The notes beneath the pieces are model-generated. The model was not told where the DNA came from. It searched no databases and saw only the letters and a program-made list of their open reading frames with translations. DNA of 64,000 nt from Acidimicrobiales bacterium (GTDB lineage: Bacteria; Actinomycetota; Acidimicrobiia; Acidimicrobiales; JAHEJN01). The translations under genes and the position numbers were made by a program. The stretch covers positions 18,916-82,915 of the forward strand of contig JAHEJN010000005.1 of assembly GCA_024638845.1 (NCBI GenBank), read 5' to 3'. This document shows, one piece after another, positions 36,505 to 44,719 of the stretch. Within the stretch, counting starts at the first letter, position 1. Each line of letters starts with the position of its first letter.

Positions 36505-37493
36505 CCTCCGATCCCACCAAGGCGCCGTTCGGTTCCGTCTTCGGCGAGAACCTGCCGATCTCGTACTACGACGGCGAGTCGTGGAGCGATCCGGTCGTCG
36601 TGCCGATCGACTCGGTGACCTTCGGACCTGCGACCCATGCCCTCCACTACTCGAGCGAGTGTTTCGAAGGCCTCAAGGGTCATCGCCAGCCCGACGGCAC
36701 GGTGAAGATGTTCCGCCCCCAGAAGAACATCACCCGCTTGCGAAACAGCACCGAACGGCTCTTCCTGCCCAAGCCGCCGGTCGAGTTGTGCGAGAGCCTG
36801 TTCGGCCTGGCCGTCGAGCACAATGCCGAGGTCACGCCCGACCCACCCGGTTCGCTGTACGTGCGCCCCACCATCATCGGCACCGAACACAACATCGGAG
36901 CCGCGGGTCGACCATCGAGGACAGCGGCGTTCTACGTGATCACCAGCCCGGTCGGTGAGTACCTGCCCCCTCACGCGCTACGCATCGTGGTCGAGACGGT
37001 GCACCCGCGAACCACGCCACAATTCGGCGTGGTGAAGAGCGGCGCCAACTACGCCATGGCGCTCAGTCCCCTCCTGGCCGCCAAGCGCGATTGGAACGCC
37101 GACCAGGTGCTGTTCGCTCCCGGCGGCCTCATCGAGGAGACCGGCGCGGCCAACTTCCTGCTGATCGACGAGGGCCATGTGCTCACCTCGGCGCTGTCGG
37201 AAGCCTTCCTCCACGGCGTGACCCGCGACTCGGTGCTCCAGGTGGCTCGGTCGCTCGGTTGGAAAGCCGAGGAGCGCGACGTGTCGATCGACGAGCTTCG
37301 TGAGTGGGCGGCACGCCCCACCGGCGAGATGGCACTGGCGGGCACGGCCGCCATTCTGGGCGGGGTCGGAGAGCTGGTGCTCGAGGGTGAGATCGTCACC
37401 GTGGGCACCGGCCAGACCGGCCCCACCACCACGATGCTGCGAACCATGCTCACCGAGATCCAGCAGGGGTTGCGCCCCTTCACCTTCCGCTGA
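36501..37493 (+). CDS. ilvE: Branched-chain amino acid aminotransferase (class IV)
   Basis: The 330-residue protein matches class IV aminotransferases: ALHYSSECFEGLKGHR, the PLP lysine in VVKSGANYA, GLIEETGAANFLLI and MALAGTAAILGGVGEL. It would transfer amino groups between glutamate and Leu, Ile or Val. The ATG at 36501 overlaps the decarboxylase stop; the longer ORF from 36354 is spurious. The fusion-like coupling to a decarboxylase and a MocR regulator is unusual for a biosynthetic ilvE, so a pathway-specific role is possible. Confidence 0.88.
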   Translation: MTSDPTKAPFGSVFGENLPISYYDGESWSDPVVVPIDSVTFGPATHALHYSSECFEGLKGHRQPDGTVKMFRPQKNITRLRNSTERLFLPKPPVELCESLFGLAVEHNAEVTPDPPGSLYVRPTIIGTEHNIGAAGRPSRTAAFYVITSPVGEYLPPHALRIVVETVHPRTTPQFGVVKSGANYAMALSPLLAAKRDWNADQVLFAPGGLIEETGAANFLLIDEGHVLTSALSEAFLHGVTRDSVLQVARSLGWKAEERDVSIDELREWAARPTGEMALAGTAAILGGVGELVLEGEIVTVGTGQTGPTTTMLRTMLTEIQQGLRPFTFR

Positions 37494-37506
37494 CACAGCG
37501 CCGACC

Positions 37507-37512
37507 TAGCCT
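37507..37512 (+). promoter_or_regulatory. Candidate -10 box TAGCCT for the DMT transporter gene
   Basis: TAGCCT ends 6 nt before the GTG at 37519, in the 25-bp gap after ilvE. Confidence 0.5.
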
Positions 37513-37518
37513 GCGGCG

Positions 37519-38340
37519 GTGGCCGTACTGCTCGCATCGTTGTCGTCGCTCACGTGGGGCATCTCGGACTTCGTCGGCGGGATGACGACCCGGCGGGTCG
37601 CCGTCTTCGTCGTCGTCTTCTGGTCACAACTCGTCGGACTCGCGGTCGCGGGCGCAGCCGCGCCGCTCTTCGATGGATCGTTGTCGGCAGAGTCGGCCCT
37701 GTGGGGTGCCCTCGGTGGCCTCGGTGGCTCGGTCGGGATCCTGGCGCTCTACCGGGGGCTGGCCAGGGGTCGGGCGGCCGTCGTCGCCCCGGTGGCCGCC
37801 GTAATCGGCGCCGCGGTTCCGCTGGTGGTCGGTGTCGCCACCGGCGACCGGCCGGTGGTCACCGCATGGATGGGCATCGGGTTGGCGTTGCCGGCGATCT
37901 GGCTCGTGTCGAGGTCACACCGGCACGAGTCGGCGGTCGGCCTCGGTGACGGGGTCGTCGCCGGGCTGGGTTTCGGCGCGTTCTTCGTGTTCCTGGCCTT
38001 CACGGCCGACGATGCCGGGCTGTGGCCACTGGTACCCGCCCGAGCCGCCTCGATCACGATGGTCGGCCTCGCGCTCCTTCTCCGACGGGAGAACCCGCGG
38101 CCGCACGTATCGCCGCTGCTCGTCGGCGGCATCGTGGTCGCGGGAGCCGGTGACATGTTGGCCAACATGCTCTACCTGGGTGCCACCCAGCGCGGCCTGC
38201 TGAGCGTGGTCGGGGTGGTCGCTTCGCTCTACCCCGCGGTCACTGTGGCCCTGGCTCGTGCCTTCGGTGAGCGAGTCGTCGCCACGCAATGGCTCGGCGT
38301 GGCTCTGTCGCTGGCGGCCGTGGGTCTCATCGCGGCGTGA
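37519..38340 (+). CDS. EamA/DMT-family membrane transporter
   Basis: The 273-residue protein has about ten hydrophobic helices arranged as two EamA repeats. LASLSSLTWGISDFVGG opens the first and VSPLLVGGIVVAGAGDMLANMLYLGA the second. The family exports amino acids and other small metabolites. It follows ilvE on the same strand but has its own TAGCCT box. Its position next to amino-acid enzymes suggests export of their product, which is inference. Confidence 0.8.
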   Translation: MAVLLASLSSLTWGISDFVGGMTTRRVAVFVVVFWSQLVGLAVAGAAAPLFDGSLSAESALWGALGGLGGSVGILALYRGLARGRAAVVAPVAAVIGAAVPLVVGVATGDRPVVTAWMGIGLALPAIWLVSRSHRHESAVGLGDGVVAGLGFGAFFVFLAFTADDAGLWPLVPARAASITMVGLALLLRRENPRPHVSPLLVGGIVVAGAGDMLANMLYLGATQRGLLSVVGVVASLYPAVTVALARAFGERVVATQWLGVALSLAAVGLIAA

Positions 38341-38342
38341 GC

Positions 38343-39146
38343 TCAACCGTCGCCGAAGGCCGCGTCGCGATCGGACCGAGAGAGCAGTTCCGGCCAGTAG
38401 GTCACCTCGCCGTCGAGGAGCGCCCGAGCCACTCGGGTCAAGGTCCCGTAGGCGGCGCCGGCGAGGGCGCCGCCGGTGGATGCACGCCGCACCCCAGCGT
38501 CGCCCAGCTCCGCCGGTGTCGGACCGCCGGGGAACAACAGTACGTTCACCGGAAGGCCGACCTCGCCGACGACCCGACGGATCTCACCCAGATCGGTCAG
38601 TCCGGGCGCGTAGACGGCGTCGGCGCCGGCGTCACGGAAGGCACACAGACGTTCGATCGTGTCGTCGAGATCACCGCCGCCGTAGAGCTTGTTCTCGGCG
38701 CGAGCCGTGAGCAGCATCGGATGCTCGACGCGATGTGCGGCCTCGGCCGCCGCCGCGCAGCGCTCGACGGCCTTTCCGAGCGGGTCGATCGTGTTCGTCT
38801 CGGGATCGAAGTCCTCGATCGAGAGCCCGGCTGCGCCGGTCTGCGCAATGAGCGACACGGTCTCGGCGACCGCCTCGGCGGTGGCTGCGAAGCAACGCTC
38901 GGCGTCGACGTTCACCGGGATGTCGATGGCAGAAACGATCGCCGCGACATGATCCAGGAGTTCCGAGCGGGTCACCTGTTGGTCGAGCCTGCCCAGCGCC
39001 GCCGCGTGACCCGAGCTCGTGGTGGCGACAGCAGCGAACCCGAGGAACTCGAGCAATCTGGCCGAACCCACATCCCACGGATTCGGGAGCAGGAACAGGT
39101 CGTTGGCCGCATGCAGGGCGGCGAATCGTTCATAGGCCGTGGTCAT
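38343..39146 (-). CDS. Isocitrate lyase/PEP mutase family protein
   Basis: The start is set at the ATG at 39146 (MTTAYERFAALH), because the longer ORF has no family similarity there. The 267-residue protein shows the family blocks LPNPWDVGSARLLEFLGFAAVATTS, PVNVDAERCF, GAAGLSIEDFDPE and DAVYAPGLTD. It lacks the KKCGH motif of true isocitrate lyase, so a carbon-carbon or carbon-phosphorus lyase/mutase role on an oxo acid is likelier. Substrate unknown. It converges with the DMT transporter gene (2-nt gap). Confidence 0.8.
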   Translation of the reverse strand: MTTAYERFAALHAANDLFLLPNPWDVGSARLLEFLGFAAVATTSSGHAAALGRLDQQVTRSELLDHVAAIVSAIDIPVNVDAERCFAATAEAVAETVSLIAQTGAAGLSIEDFDPETNTIDPLGKAVERCAAAAEAAHRVEHPMLLTARAENKLYGGGDLDDTIERLCAFRDAGADAVYAPGLTDLGEIRRVVGEVGLPVNVLLFPGGPTPAELGDAGVRRASTGGALAGAAYGTLTRVARALLDGEVTYWPELLSRSDRDAAFGDG

Positions 39147-39247
39147 GACCGCGATGGTCGCACCCCGGGGCGCGGGCGTCGACAAGAGGGGAACCCTCCG
39201 CTGGTGTCCGTCGCACGGCCTGGCGTCGTCGTGGGACACTGCGGGCG

Positions 39248-40666
39248 ATGGATCTGCTGTTCCACATACTCGATCAGTCGCAATGGGACCAGGCCCGAGC
39301 GGCCGGAGTGTACGAGCCCGAGTCGCTGACGGCCGAGGGCTTCATTCATCTCTCGACCGCCGACCAGGTGCCCGGAACGGCCAACCGCCGCTATGCCGGG
39401 GGGACCGATCTGGTCGTGCTCGCCATCGACGCCGACGCCGTGACCCCCGAGATCCGGTTCGAGGACCTCTACGATCACGGTGCCGAGTTCCCCCACCTGT
39501 ACGGCCCGCTCGCCACCTCCGCCGTCCACCACGTGGTGCCGCTCGAAGCCGGCGAGGAGGCCACGTTCACGTTCTCGTTCCCTCACGAGGGGGGCGACGT
39601 CGAGGCCCTGGCGACGGACTATCCGTCAGCCCGGAGCAGCTTCCTCGATGCAGCCGTCGGCGCCGGCGCAACCGTCGAGTCATTCGGTCACCCGCGCCGC
39701 GGCCTGAACGACGAGGAGCTCTTCGTCGACGTGGCCCGCCTGGGACCCGACGAGGCCGACGTCTGCGTGCTGGTGGTGGCGGCCACCCATGGGGTCGAGG
39801 GCTACGCCGGGTCCGCCCTCCAGACCCATTGGCTCACCGAGCACGCACAACAGCGGCCCGACAACGCGGCAGTGTTCCTCGTGCACGCCTTCAATCCCTT
39901 CGGCTTCTCCTGGGTACGACGGGTGAACGAGGACAACGTCGACCTCAACCGCAACTTCATCGACTGGGACGAACCCCTTCCGACCAATGCCGCGTACATG
40001 CAGATCGCATCCGCCCTCGTTCCCGCCGACTGGTCGACCGAGAGCCAGCAACGCTCGCTGGCCGATCTGCTCACCGTCGCCGGCGACTGGGGGCTCGAGC
40101 GCATGCAAACCGCCGTGAGCTCGGGCCAGTACGCCCATCCCACCGGCGTGTTCTACGGAGGCGACGGTCCCGTGTGGTCGCACCGATGGCTGCGGTCATG
40201 GGCGAGCGACCATCTGTCCGGAGCCCGTGACCTCGCCGTCCTCGATCTCCACACCGGCCTAGGGGCCTGGGGGGCTTGCCAGCTCATCGGCCACGACCGG
40301 GTGGGGACCGCCGGTCATGCCCGCGCCGGCGACTGGTGGGGTCCGGTCGTCGCCATGGGCGGCGAGAACAGCGTCTCCGCCTCGCTCACCGGCGACTGGC
40401 TCGGTGTCGTCCAGGAGCTGGCGGCGAGCGCCCGGACCACGCGTGTGGCGCTCGAGTTCGGCACCGTCGATGCCGTCACCGTGCTGCAGGCGCTGCGCGC
40501 CGACGCATGGCTGCACGCCCACGGCGACCCCCTCGGCGACGACGCGGCCGCGATCCGCGCCCAGGTTCGGGCGGCGTTCGCCGACGACGACCCCCGATGG
40601 ATTCGCTCGTGTTGGCCGCATTTCGCACGGGCCATGACGGCCACGTTCGCCAAGATCGGCCGCTGA
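39248..40666 (+). CDS. DUF952-DUF2817 fusion protein
   Basis: Residues 1-115 form a DUF952 domain (LFHILDQSQWDQARAAGVY, GFIHLSTADQV, FPHLYGPLATSAVHHV). Residues about 120-470 form a DUF2817 domain, an M14 carboxypeptidase-like fold with candidate zinc ligands in AATHGVEGYAGS and LDLHTGLG and a candidate catalytic Glu in ALEFGTVD. Both occur as separate proteins elsewhere; their joining is notable. The second half may be a zinc amidohydrolase or carboxypeptidase without a signal peptide, hence cytoplasmic. The role of the first half is unknown. GACACT lies 7 nt before the ATG. Confidence 0.8.
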   Translation: MDLLFHILDQSQWDQARAAGVYEPESLTAEGFIHLSTADQVPGTANRRYAGGTDLVVLAIDADAVTPEIRFEDLYDHGAEFPHLYGPLATSAVHHVVPLEAGEEATFTFSFPHEGGDVEALATDYPSARSSFLDAAVGAGATVESFGHPRRGLNDEELFVDVARLGPDEADVCVLVVAATHGVEGYAGSALQTHWLTEHAQQRPDNAAVFLVHAFNPFGFSWVRRVNEDNVDLNRNFIDWDEPLPTNAAYMQIASALVPADWSTESQQRSLADLLTVAGDWGLERMQTAVSSGQYAHPTGVFYGGDGPVWSHRWLRSWASDHLSGARDLAVLDLHTGLGAWGACQLIGHDRVGTAGHARAGDWWGPVVAMGGENSVSASLTGDWLGVVQELAASARTTRVALEFGTVDAVTVLQALRADAWLHAHGDPLGDDAAAIRAQVRAAFADDDPRWIRSCWPHFARAMTATFAKIGR

Positions 40667-40736
40667 GGTCGCGCTCGGCCACCGGCCGCCACCACACGGC
40701 TGCGTCCGGATCCGCTGGAAATCCTCCGCGCCCTCC

Positions 40737-40742
40737 TACGCT
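40737..40742 (+). promoter_or_regulatory. Candidate -10 box TACGCT for the DUF368 gene
   Basis: TACGCT ends 6 nt before the GTG at 40749 with no ribosome binding site between. Confidence 0.5.
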
Positions 40743-40748
40743 TCCGGC

Positions 40749-41678
40749 GTGTTCCAACGGATCGGATTCCAGGCGGCGCGAGGATTCATGATGGGGGCGG
40801 CCGACATCGTCCCCGGAGTTTCGGGCGGAACGATTGCGCTGCTCCTCGGCATCTACGACGATCTCGTGCACAACGTCAAGACCGGCGCGCGTGCGCTGGG
40901 TTCGGCGGCTCGCCTCGATCTCTCGGGCGCTGTCGAGCGCCTTCGTCGGGTCGACTGGCTGTTCATCGGTCCCCTCTTCGTCGGCCTCGGCGCAGCCGTG
41001 GCGGCGCTCTCGTCGGTCATCGAGACACTTCTGCACGACTATCCAGAAGAGATGGCCGGTCTGTTCAGCGGGCTGGTGCTGGCCTCGGTCTACGTCGCCA
41101 CCGGCATGGTGCGACCCTGGACGGCCCGTGCGGTCGGCCTGGGCATCGTCGTGGCCGTCGCGGTCTTCGCGGTCCTCGGGCTCCAGAACGGCCCCGTCGC
41201 CGATCCGACCACGTTTGCCTGGTTCGGTGCCGGCGCCGTGGCCATCTGCGCCATGATCCTCCCTGGCATCTCGGGCTCGTTCCTGTTGCTCATGCTGGGC
41301 ATGTACGCGCCGGTTCTCGCCGCAGTGAACGATCGCGAGATCGGCCACCTGGCCATCTTCTTCGTCGGACTCGTGGTCGGCCTTGCGCTCTTCTCGAACG
41401 TGCTCGGATACCTCCTCGACACGGCCAGAGATCTCACCATGGCCGCCCTCATCGGACTCATGGTGGGCTCGATGCGCGTGCTGTGGCCGTGGCCCAACGG
41501 CGTGGGCACCATCAGTGACAACCAGGCCGAGGTGGTCGACGGAAGCGGCCTCGACTGGCCCGCCGACGACGAGGTCGCCGTTCCGGCTCTGCTGGCGGTG
41601 CTGGCGTTCGGGATCGTGGTCGGCCTCACCCGTCTGGCGGCCCGTCGCGCCTCGGTTGCAGGACCGATCGCCAGCTGA
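40749..41678 (+). CDS. DUF368 membrane protein, undecaprenyl-phosphate transporter family (PopT type)
   Basis: The 309-residue protein has about eight to nine hydrophobic helices and the two related DUF368 signature loops, MGAADIVPGVSGGTIALLLGIY and AICAMILPGISGSFLLLMLGMY. Members of this family are reported to return undecaprenyl phosphate across the membrane for cell-wall synthesis, alongside DedA proteins. The GTG start follows TACGCT by 6 nt. Its last 53 nt overlap the convergent unknown gene. Confidence 0.88.
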   Translation: MFQRIGFQAARGFMMGAADIVPGVSGGTIALLLGIYDDLVHNVKTGARALGSAARLDLSGAVERLRRVDWLFIGPLFVGLGAAVAALSSVIETLLHDYPEEMAGLFSGLVLASVYVATGMVRPWTARAVGLGIVVAVAVFAVLGLQNGPVADPTTFAWFGAGAVAICAMILPGISGSFLLLMLGMYAPVLAAVNDREIGHLAIFFVGLVVGLALFSNVLGYLLDTARDLTMAALIGLMVGSMRVLWPWPNGVGTISDNQAEVVDGSGLDWPADDEVAVPALLAVLAFGIVVGLTRLAARRASVAGPIAS

Positions 41679-42327
41679 GCACACCGTTCGGTCTGCGCAC
41701 CAGGTCGTTGCGCCAGGCCCACCCACCGACGACGAGACCGCCGACGGCGACGTCGGCCTCCGATGCGGGCTCGGTTCGGCTCCGAGGCCCGGGCCACGGT
41801 CCGGTGCCGAAGCGATGGGCCCATGACCCAGACGTCGCGAGAGTGAGCTCGATCCTTTCGGCGCCCACCAGGATCTCCCCTTCGACGCGAGCAGGAACCA
41901 CGTGCCCGTCGTCGAGGCTCTCGACTTTCCCCGAGCGGTGCCACTCGACGTCGAGTCCCACGGGGCACCGGACGCCACGGCCCGAGCCGAAAACGTCGTC
42001 GACCTCGTCGATCTCCACGCCGAACGCCTCGAGGTCGACACTGAGATGCTCGCCGGGTTCGTTGATGCCGACCTCGGCCCACAGACCCGACGAGCGGATC
42101 TCGAGGTTGGGCCAACCCGGGAGCGGAACCTCGTCGTCGGTCACCAGCACCAGCGGCCGTCGGGTGCCGCACACCAGGGTCCACCACCACGCTCCGGCGC
42201 GGGTGAGGACCAGGCCCACCGCCAGGCCGACTACTCGGCTCGTGGGATCGACGGCTTCGAGCTCCCACGATTCGTAGGCTCCCGAGCGGAGATCGTCGGT
42301 CGGGAAGTGACGCCGGTCGGGATGCAC
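41626..42327 (-). CDS. Protein of unknown function
   Basis: The 233-residue ORF shows codon use like its neighbours and a beta-rich, tryptophan-containing sequence (YESWELEAVDPTSRVVGLAV, AGAWWWTLVCG, SSGLWAEVGI). The pattern suggests a soluble beta-barrel or lipocalin-like lipid-binding fold, but no family is recognised. It overlaps the DUF368 gene tail to tail by 53 nt. The GTG at 42327 has GACGCT 7 nt upstream, fitting a leaderless start. It is divergent from the SCP2-like gene. Confidence 0.6.
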   Translation of the reverse strand: MHPDRRHFPTDDLRSGAYESWELEAVDPTSRVVGLAVGLVLTRAGAWWWTLVCGTRRPLVLVTDDEVPLPGWPNLEIRSSGLWAEVGINEPGEHLSVDLEAFGVEIDEVDDVFGSGRGVRCPVGLDVEWHRSGKVESLDDGHVVPARVEGEILVGAERIELTLATSGSWAHRFGTGPWPGPRSRTEPASEADVAVGGLVVGGWAWRNDLVRRPNGVLSWRSVLQPRRDGPPDG

Positions 42328-42362
42328 GTGAACCAGCGTCGCACAGCCACGGTGAGCGGTCC

Positions 42363-42368
42363 TACGCT
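42363..42368 (+). promoter_or_regulatory. Candidate -10 box TACGCT for the SCP2-like/Fpg transcript
   Basis: TACGCT ends 6 nt before the ATG at 42375. A GTG lies 3 nt after the box, which is too close, so the spacing decides for the ATG. Confidence 0.5.
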
Positions 42369-42374
42369 GGCGTG

Positions 42375-42731
42375 ATGGACTCGTGGCCGTCGACGGAGTG
42401 GGTGCAGCGATGCGACGAGGCTCTCCGTCGTTCCGAGCTGACCGGCGACGGTCTCTGCGTCGAGCACATCATCGGCACCGACGACCGGGCGTTCCGGTAT
42501 CACGTGTCGGTCGACGCGTCGGGCGCCCACGCCGGCATCGGCTCGGCCGATGAGCCCACGGTCACCTTCTACCAGTCGCACGAGACGGCGCAAGCGATCC
42601 GGGCCGGTCGGCTCGGAGCCGGCGAGGCGGTGTTGCTCGGTCGGGTCGACGTACGGGGCGACGCTGCGGCCCTCGTCGCCCACCGTGCCACGCTGCGCGC
42701 CGTCGATGCGGTGATGGGTGCCATCGACTGA
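42375..42731 (+). CDS. SCP2-like sterol-carrier-domain protein
   Basis: The 118-residue protein has the alpha/beta pattern of SCP2 domains: a charged strand region (FRYHVSVDASGAHAGIG), DEPTVTFYQSHETAQAIRAGRLGAGEAVLLGRVDVRGD, and a terminal helix. The domain binds lipids or works as an enzyme regulator; the ligand is unknown. Its stop overlaps the start of the Fpg-like gene (TGATG), so the two are cotranslated. Confidence 0.7.
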   Translation: MDSWPSTEWVQRCDEALRRSELTGDGLCVEHIIGTDDRAFRYHVSVDASGAHAGIGSADEPTVTFYQSHETAQAIRAGRLGAGEAVLLGRVDVRGDAAALVAHRATLRAVDAVMGAID

Positions 42732-43636
42732 TGCCCGAGCTTCCCGACGTGGTCGTGTATCTGGAGGCGCTCGAACCCCGCGTGATCGGCCACGTCATCG
42801 AGAAGATCGACGTCCGCGGCATCTCGGTCCTCAAGACCTACGACCCGCCGATCGACGAGGTCGTCGGAAACGAGGTCGTGACGCTGCGGCGGCTGGGCAA
42901 ACGACTCGTCTTCGAGCTCACCGACGATCTGTTCCTGGTCATCCACCTCATGGTCGGCGGTCGGCTCAAGTGGGCCGATGGCGGCGCCAAGGTGCCGGGG
43001 AAGGTCGGCCTGGCCGGCATCCACTTCGCCAATGGATCGCTGATCCTCACCGAGGCGTCGAAGAAGAAACGGGCGGCGCTGTGGCTGCACCGCGGCGAGG
43101 AGGCGATGCTGGCCGAACACGACCGAGATGGCGCCGAGCCCCTCGAGGTCGACCGCGACACCTTCGTGGCCCGACTCACCGAGCGGAACCGCACGCTCAA
43201 GCGAGCGCTGACCGACCCGCGCGTGTTCAGCGGCATCGGCAATGCCTACTCCGACGAGATCCTGCTGCACGCCGGCCTGTCACCGGTACGACGCACCGAT
43301 CAGCTCGACGCCAACGAGCTCACCCGGCTGTTCGACGCCACCACCCAGACCCTCGGCCTCTGGCTCGATCGCCTGCGAACCGAGGTGGGAGACGGATGGC
43401 CGACCAAGGTCACCGCCTTCCGGCCCGAGATGGTCGTCCACGGTAAGTATCGCCAGCCATGTTCGGTGTGCGGCACCGAGGTTCAACGCATCCGGTACGC
43501 CGAGAACGAGGTGAACTACTGCCCCAGTTGCCAGACCGGGGGCAAGGTGCTCGCCGATCGCTCACTGTCGCGTCTGTTGAAGGACGACTGGCCCCGAACC
43601 CTCGAGGATCTCGAAGAGGTCCGTCCGACCGAGTGA
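42731..43636 (+). CDS. Fpg/Nei-family DNA glycosylase
   Basis: The 301-residue protein begins MPELPD, giving the N-terminal proline nucleophile and catalytic Glu of the family; the next conserved Glu of PELPE is Asp here. RRLGKRLVFEL holds the phosphate-contacting lysine, NRTLKRALTDPRVFSGIGNAYSDEIL forms the helix-two-turn-helix, and CSVCGTEV...YCPSCQTGG is the C4 zinc finger. It excises oxidised bases and cuts the abasic site. It is longer than typical Fpg (about 270) because of an added C-terminus. It is cotranslated with the SCP2-like gene. Confidence 0.88.
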   Translation: MPELPDVVVYLEALEPRVIGHVIEKIDVRGISVLKTYDPPIDEVVGNEVVTLRRLGKRLVFELTDDLFLVIHLMVGGRLKWADGGAKVPGKVGLAGIHFANGSLILTEASKKKRAALWLHRGEEAMLAEHDRDGAEPLEVDRDTFVARLTERNRTLKRALTDPRVFSGIGNAYSDEILLHAGLSPVRRTDQLDANELTRLFDATTQTLGLWLDRLRTEVGDGWPTKVTAFRPEMVVHGKYRQPCSVCGTEVQRIRYAENEVNYCPSCQTGGKVLADRSLSRLLKDDWPRTLEDLEEVRPTE

Positions 43637-43651
43637 CGGCCGAGGAGCGCC

Positions 43652-44641
43652 TCAGAGCAGACCGAGCTCACGCACCGTGTCGCGCTCACCGACCAGCTCG
43701 GCCGCCGACGCATCGATCTTGCCCCGACTGAAGTCGTCGATGTCGAGACCCTGCACGATCGAGTACGAGCCGTCGGCACAGGTGACCGGGAACGACGAGA
43801 TGAGCCCTTCGGCCACGCCGTAGCTGCCGTCGGACGGGATGGCCATGCTCACCCAGTCGCCCTCGGGCGTGCCGAGAGCCCAGTCGTGCATGTGGTCGAC
43901 CGCCGCGTTGGCGGCCGAAGCCGCCGAGGAAGCCCCTCGCGCCTCGATGATGGCCGCGCCGCGCTTTTGCACGGTGGGAATGAAGGTGTGCTCGATCCAG
44001 TCGTGGTCGTCGATGGCATCGGCGGCATTGCGGCCATGGACCTGGGCATGGAAGACGTCGGGGTACTGGGTCGCCGAGTGGTTGCCCCAGATGGTCATGG
44101 TGGTGACGTCGTTCACCGTCGCGCCGACCTTGTGCGCCACCTGGGCGATCGCCCGGTTGTGATCGAGCCGGGTCATCGCCGTGAACTGACCCGGATCGAG
44201 ATCGGGAGCCGCCGACTGGGCGATCAGCGCATTGGTGTTGGCCGGGTTACCGACCACCAGCACTCTGACCGCCGGGCTCGCACTGTCGTTGAGGGCCTTG
44301 CCCTGGGGGCCGAAGATGCCACCATTGGCCTCGAGCAGATCGGCTCGCTCCATGCCCTGCTTGCGCGGCATGGCCCCGACGAGCAGTGCGTAGTCGCTGT
44401 CGCCGAAGGCGACGTCGGCGTCGTCGGTCTTCACCACGCCGTCGAGGAGGGGAAAGGCACAGTCGTCGAGCTCCATGTGTACACCGTCGAGGGCACCCAG
44501 GGCCGGGGTGATCTCGAGCAGCTGCAGGATCACGGGCTGGTCCTCGCCGAGCATCTGGCCACTGGCGATGCGGAACAGCAACGCGTAGCCGATCTGACCG
44601 GCCGCGCCGGTGACGGTGACTCGTACGGGTGACTTGCTCAC
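43652..44641 (-). CDS. mdh: Malate dehydrogenase
   Basis: The GTG at 44641 is chosen over 44662 because AGGAG lies 8 nt upstream of it. The 329-residue enzyme interconverts malate and oxaloacetate with NAD. It shows [21 protein letters not shown], the substrate loop [28 protein letters not shown], the catalytic Asp-His pair in RLDHNRA and [12 protein letters not shown]. This is the class related to cytosolic eukaryotic MDH. A TAGCCT box about 30 nt upstream may be its -10. Confidence 0.95.
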   Translation of the reverse strand: MSKSPVRVTVTGAAGQIGYALLFRIASGQMLGEDQPVILQLLEITPALGALDGVHMELDDCAFPLLDGVVKTDDADVAFGDSDYALLVGAMPRKQGMERADLLEANGGIFGPQGKALNDSASPAVRVLVVGNPANTNALIAQSAAPDLDPGQFTAMTRLDHNRAIAQVAHKVGATVNDVTTMTIWGNHSATQYPDVFHAQVHGRNAADAIDDHDWIEHTFIPTVQKRGAAIIEARGASSAASAANAAVDHMHDWALGTPEGDWVSMAIPSDGSYGVAEGLISSFPVTCADGSYSIVQGLDIDDFSRGKIDASAAELVGERDTVRELGLL

Positions 44642-44719
44642 GGTGGTTCTCCTGGTCGACACGACGTCGACGTGAGGCTACTCACCCTCACAGGTCGGCG
44701 AGAAGTCGCGGCCGAGTGA

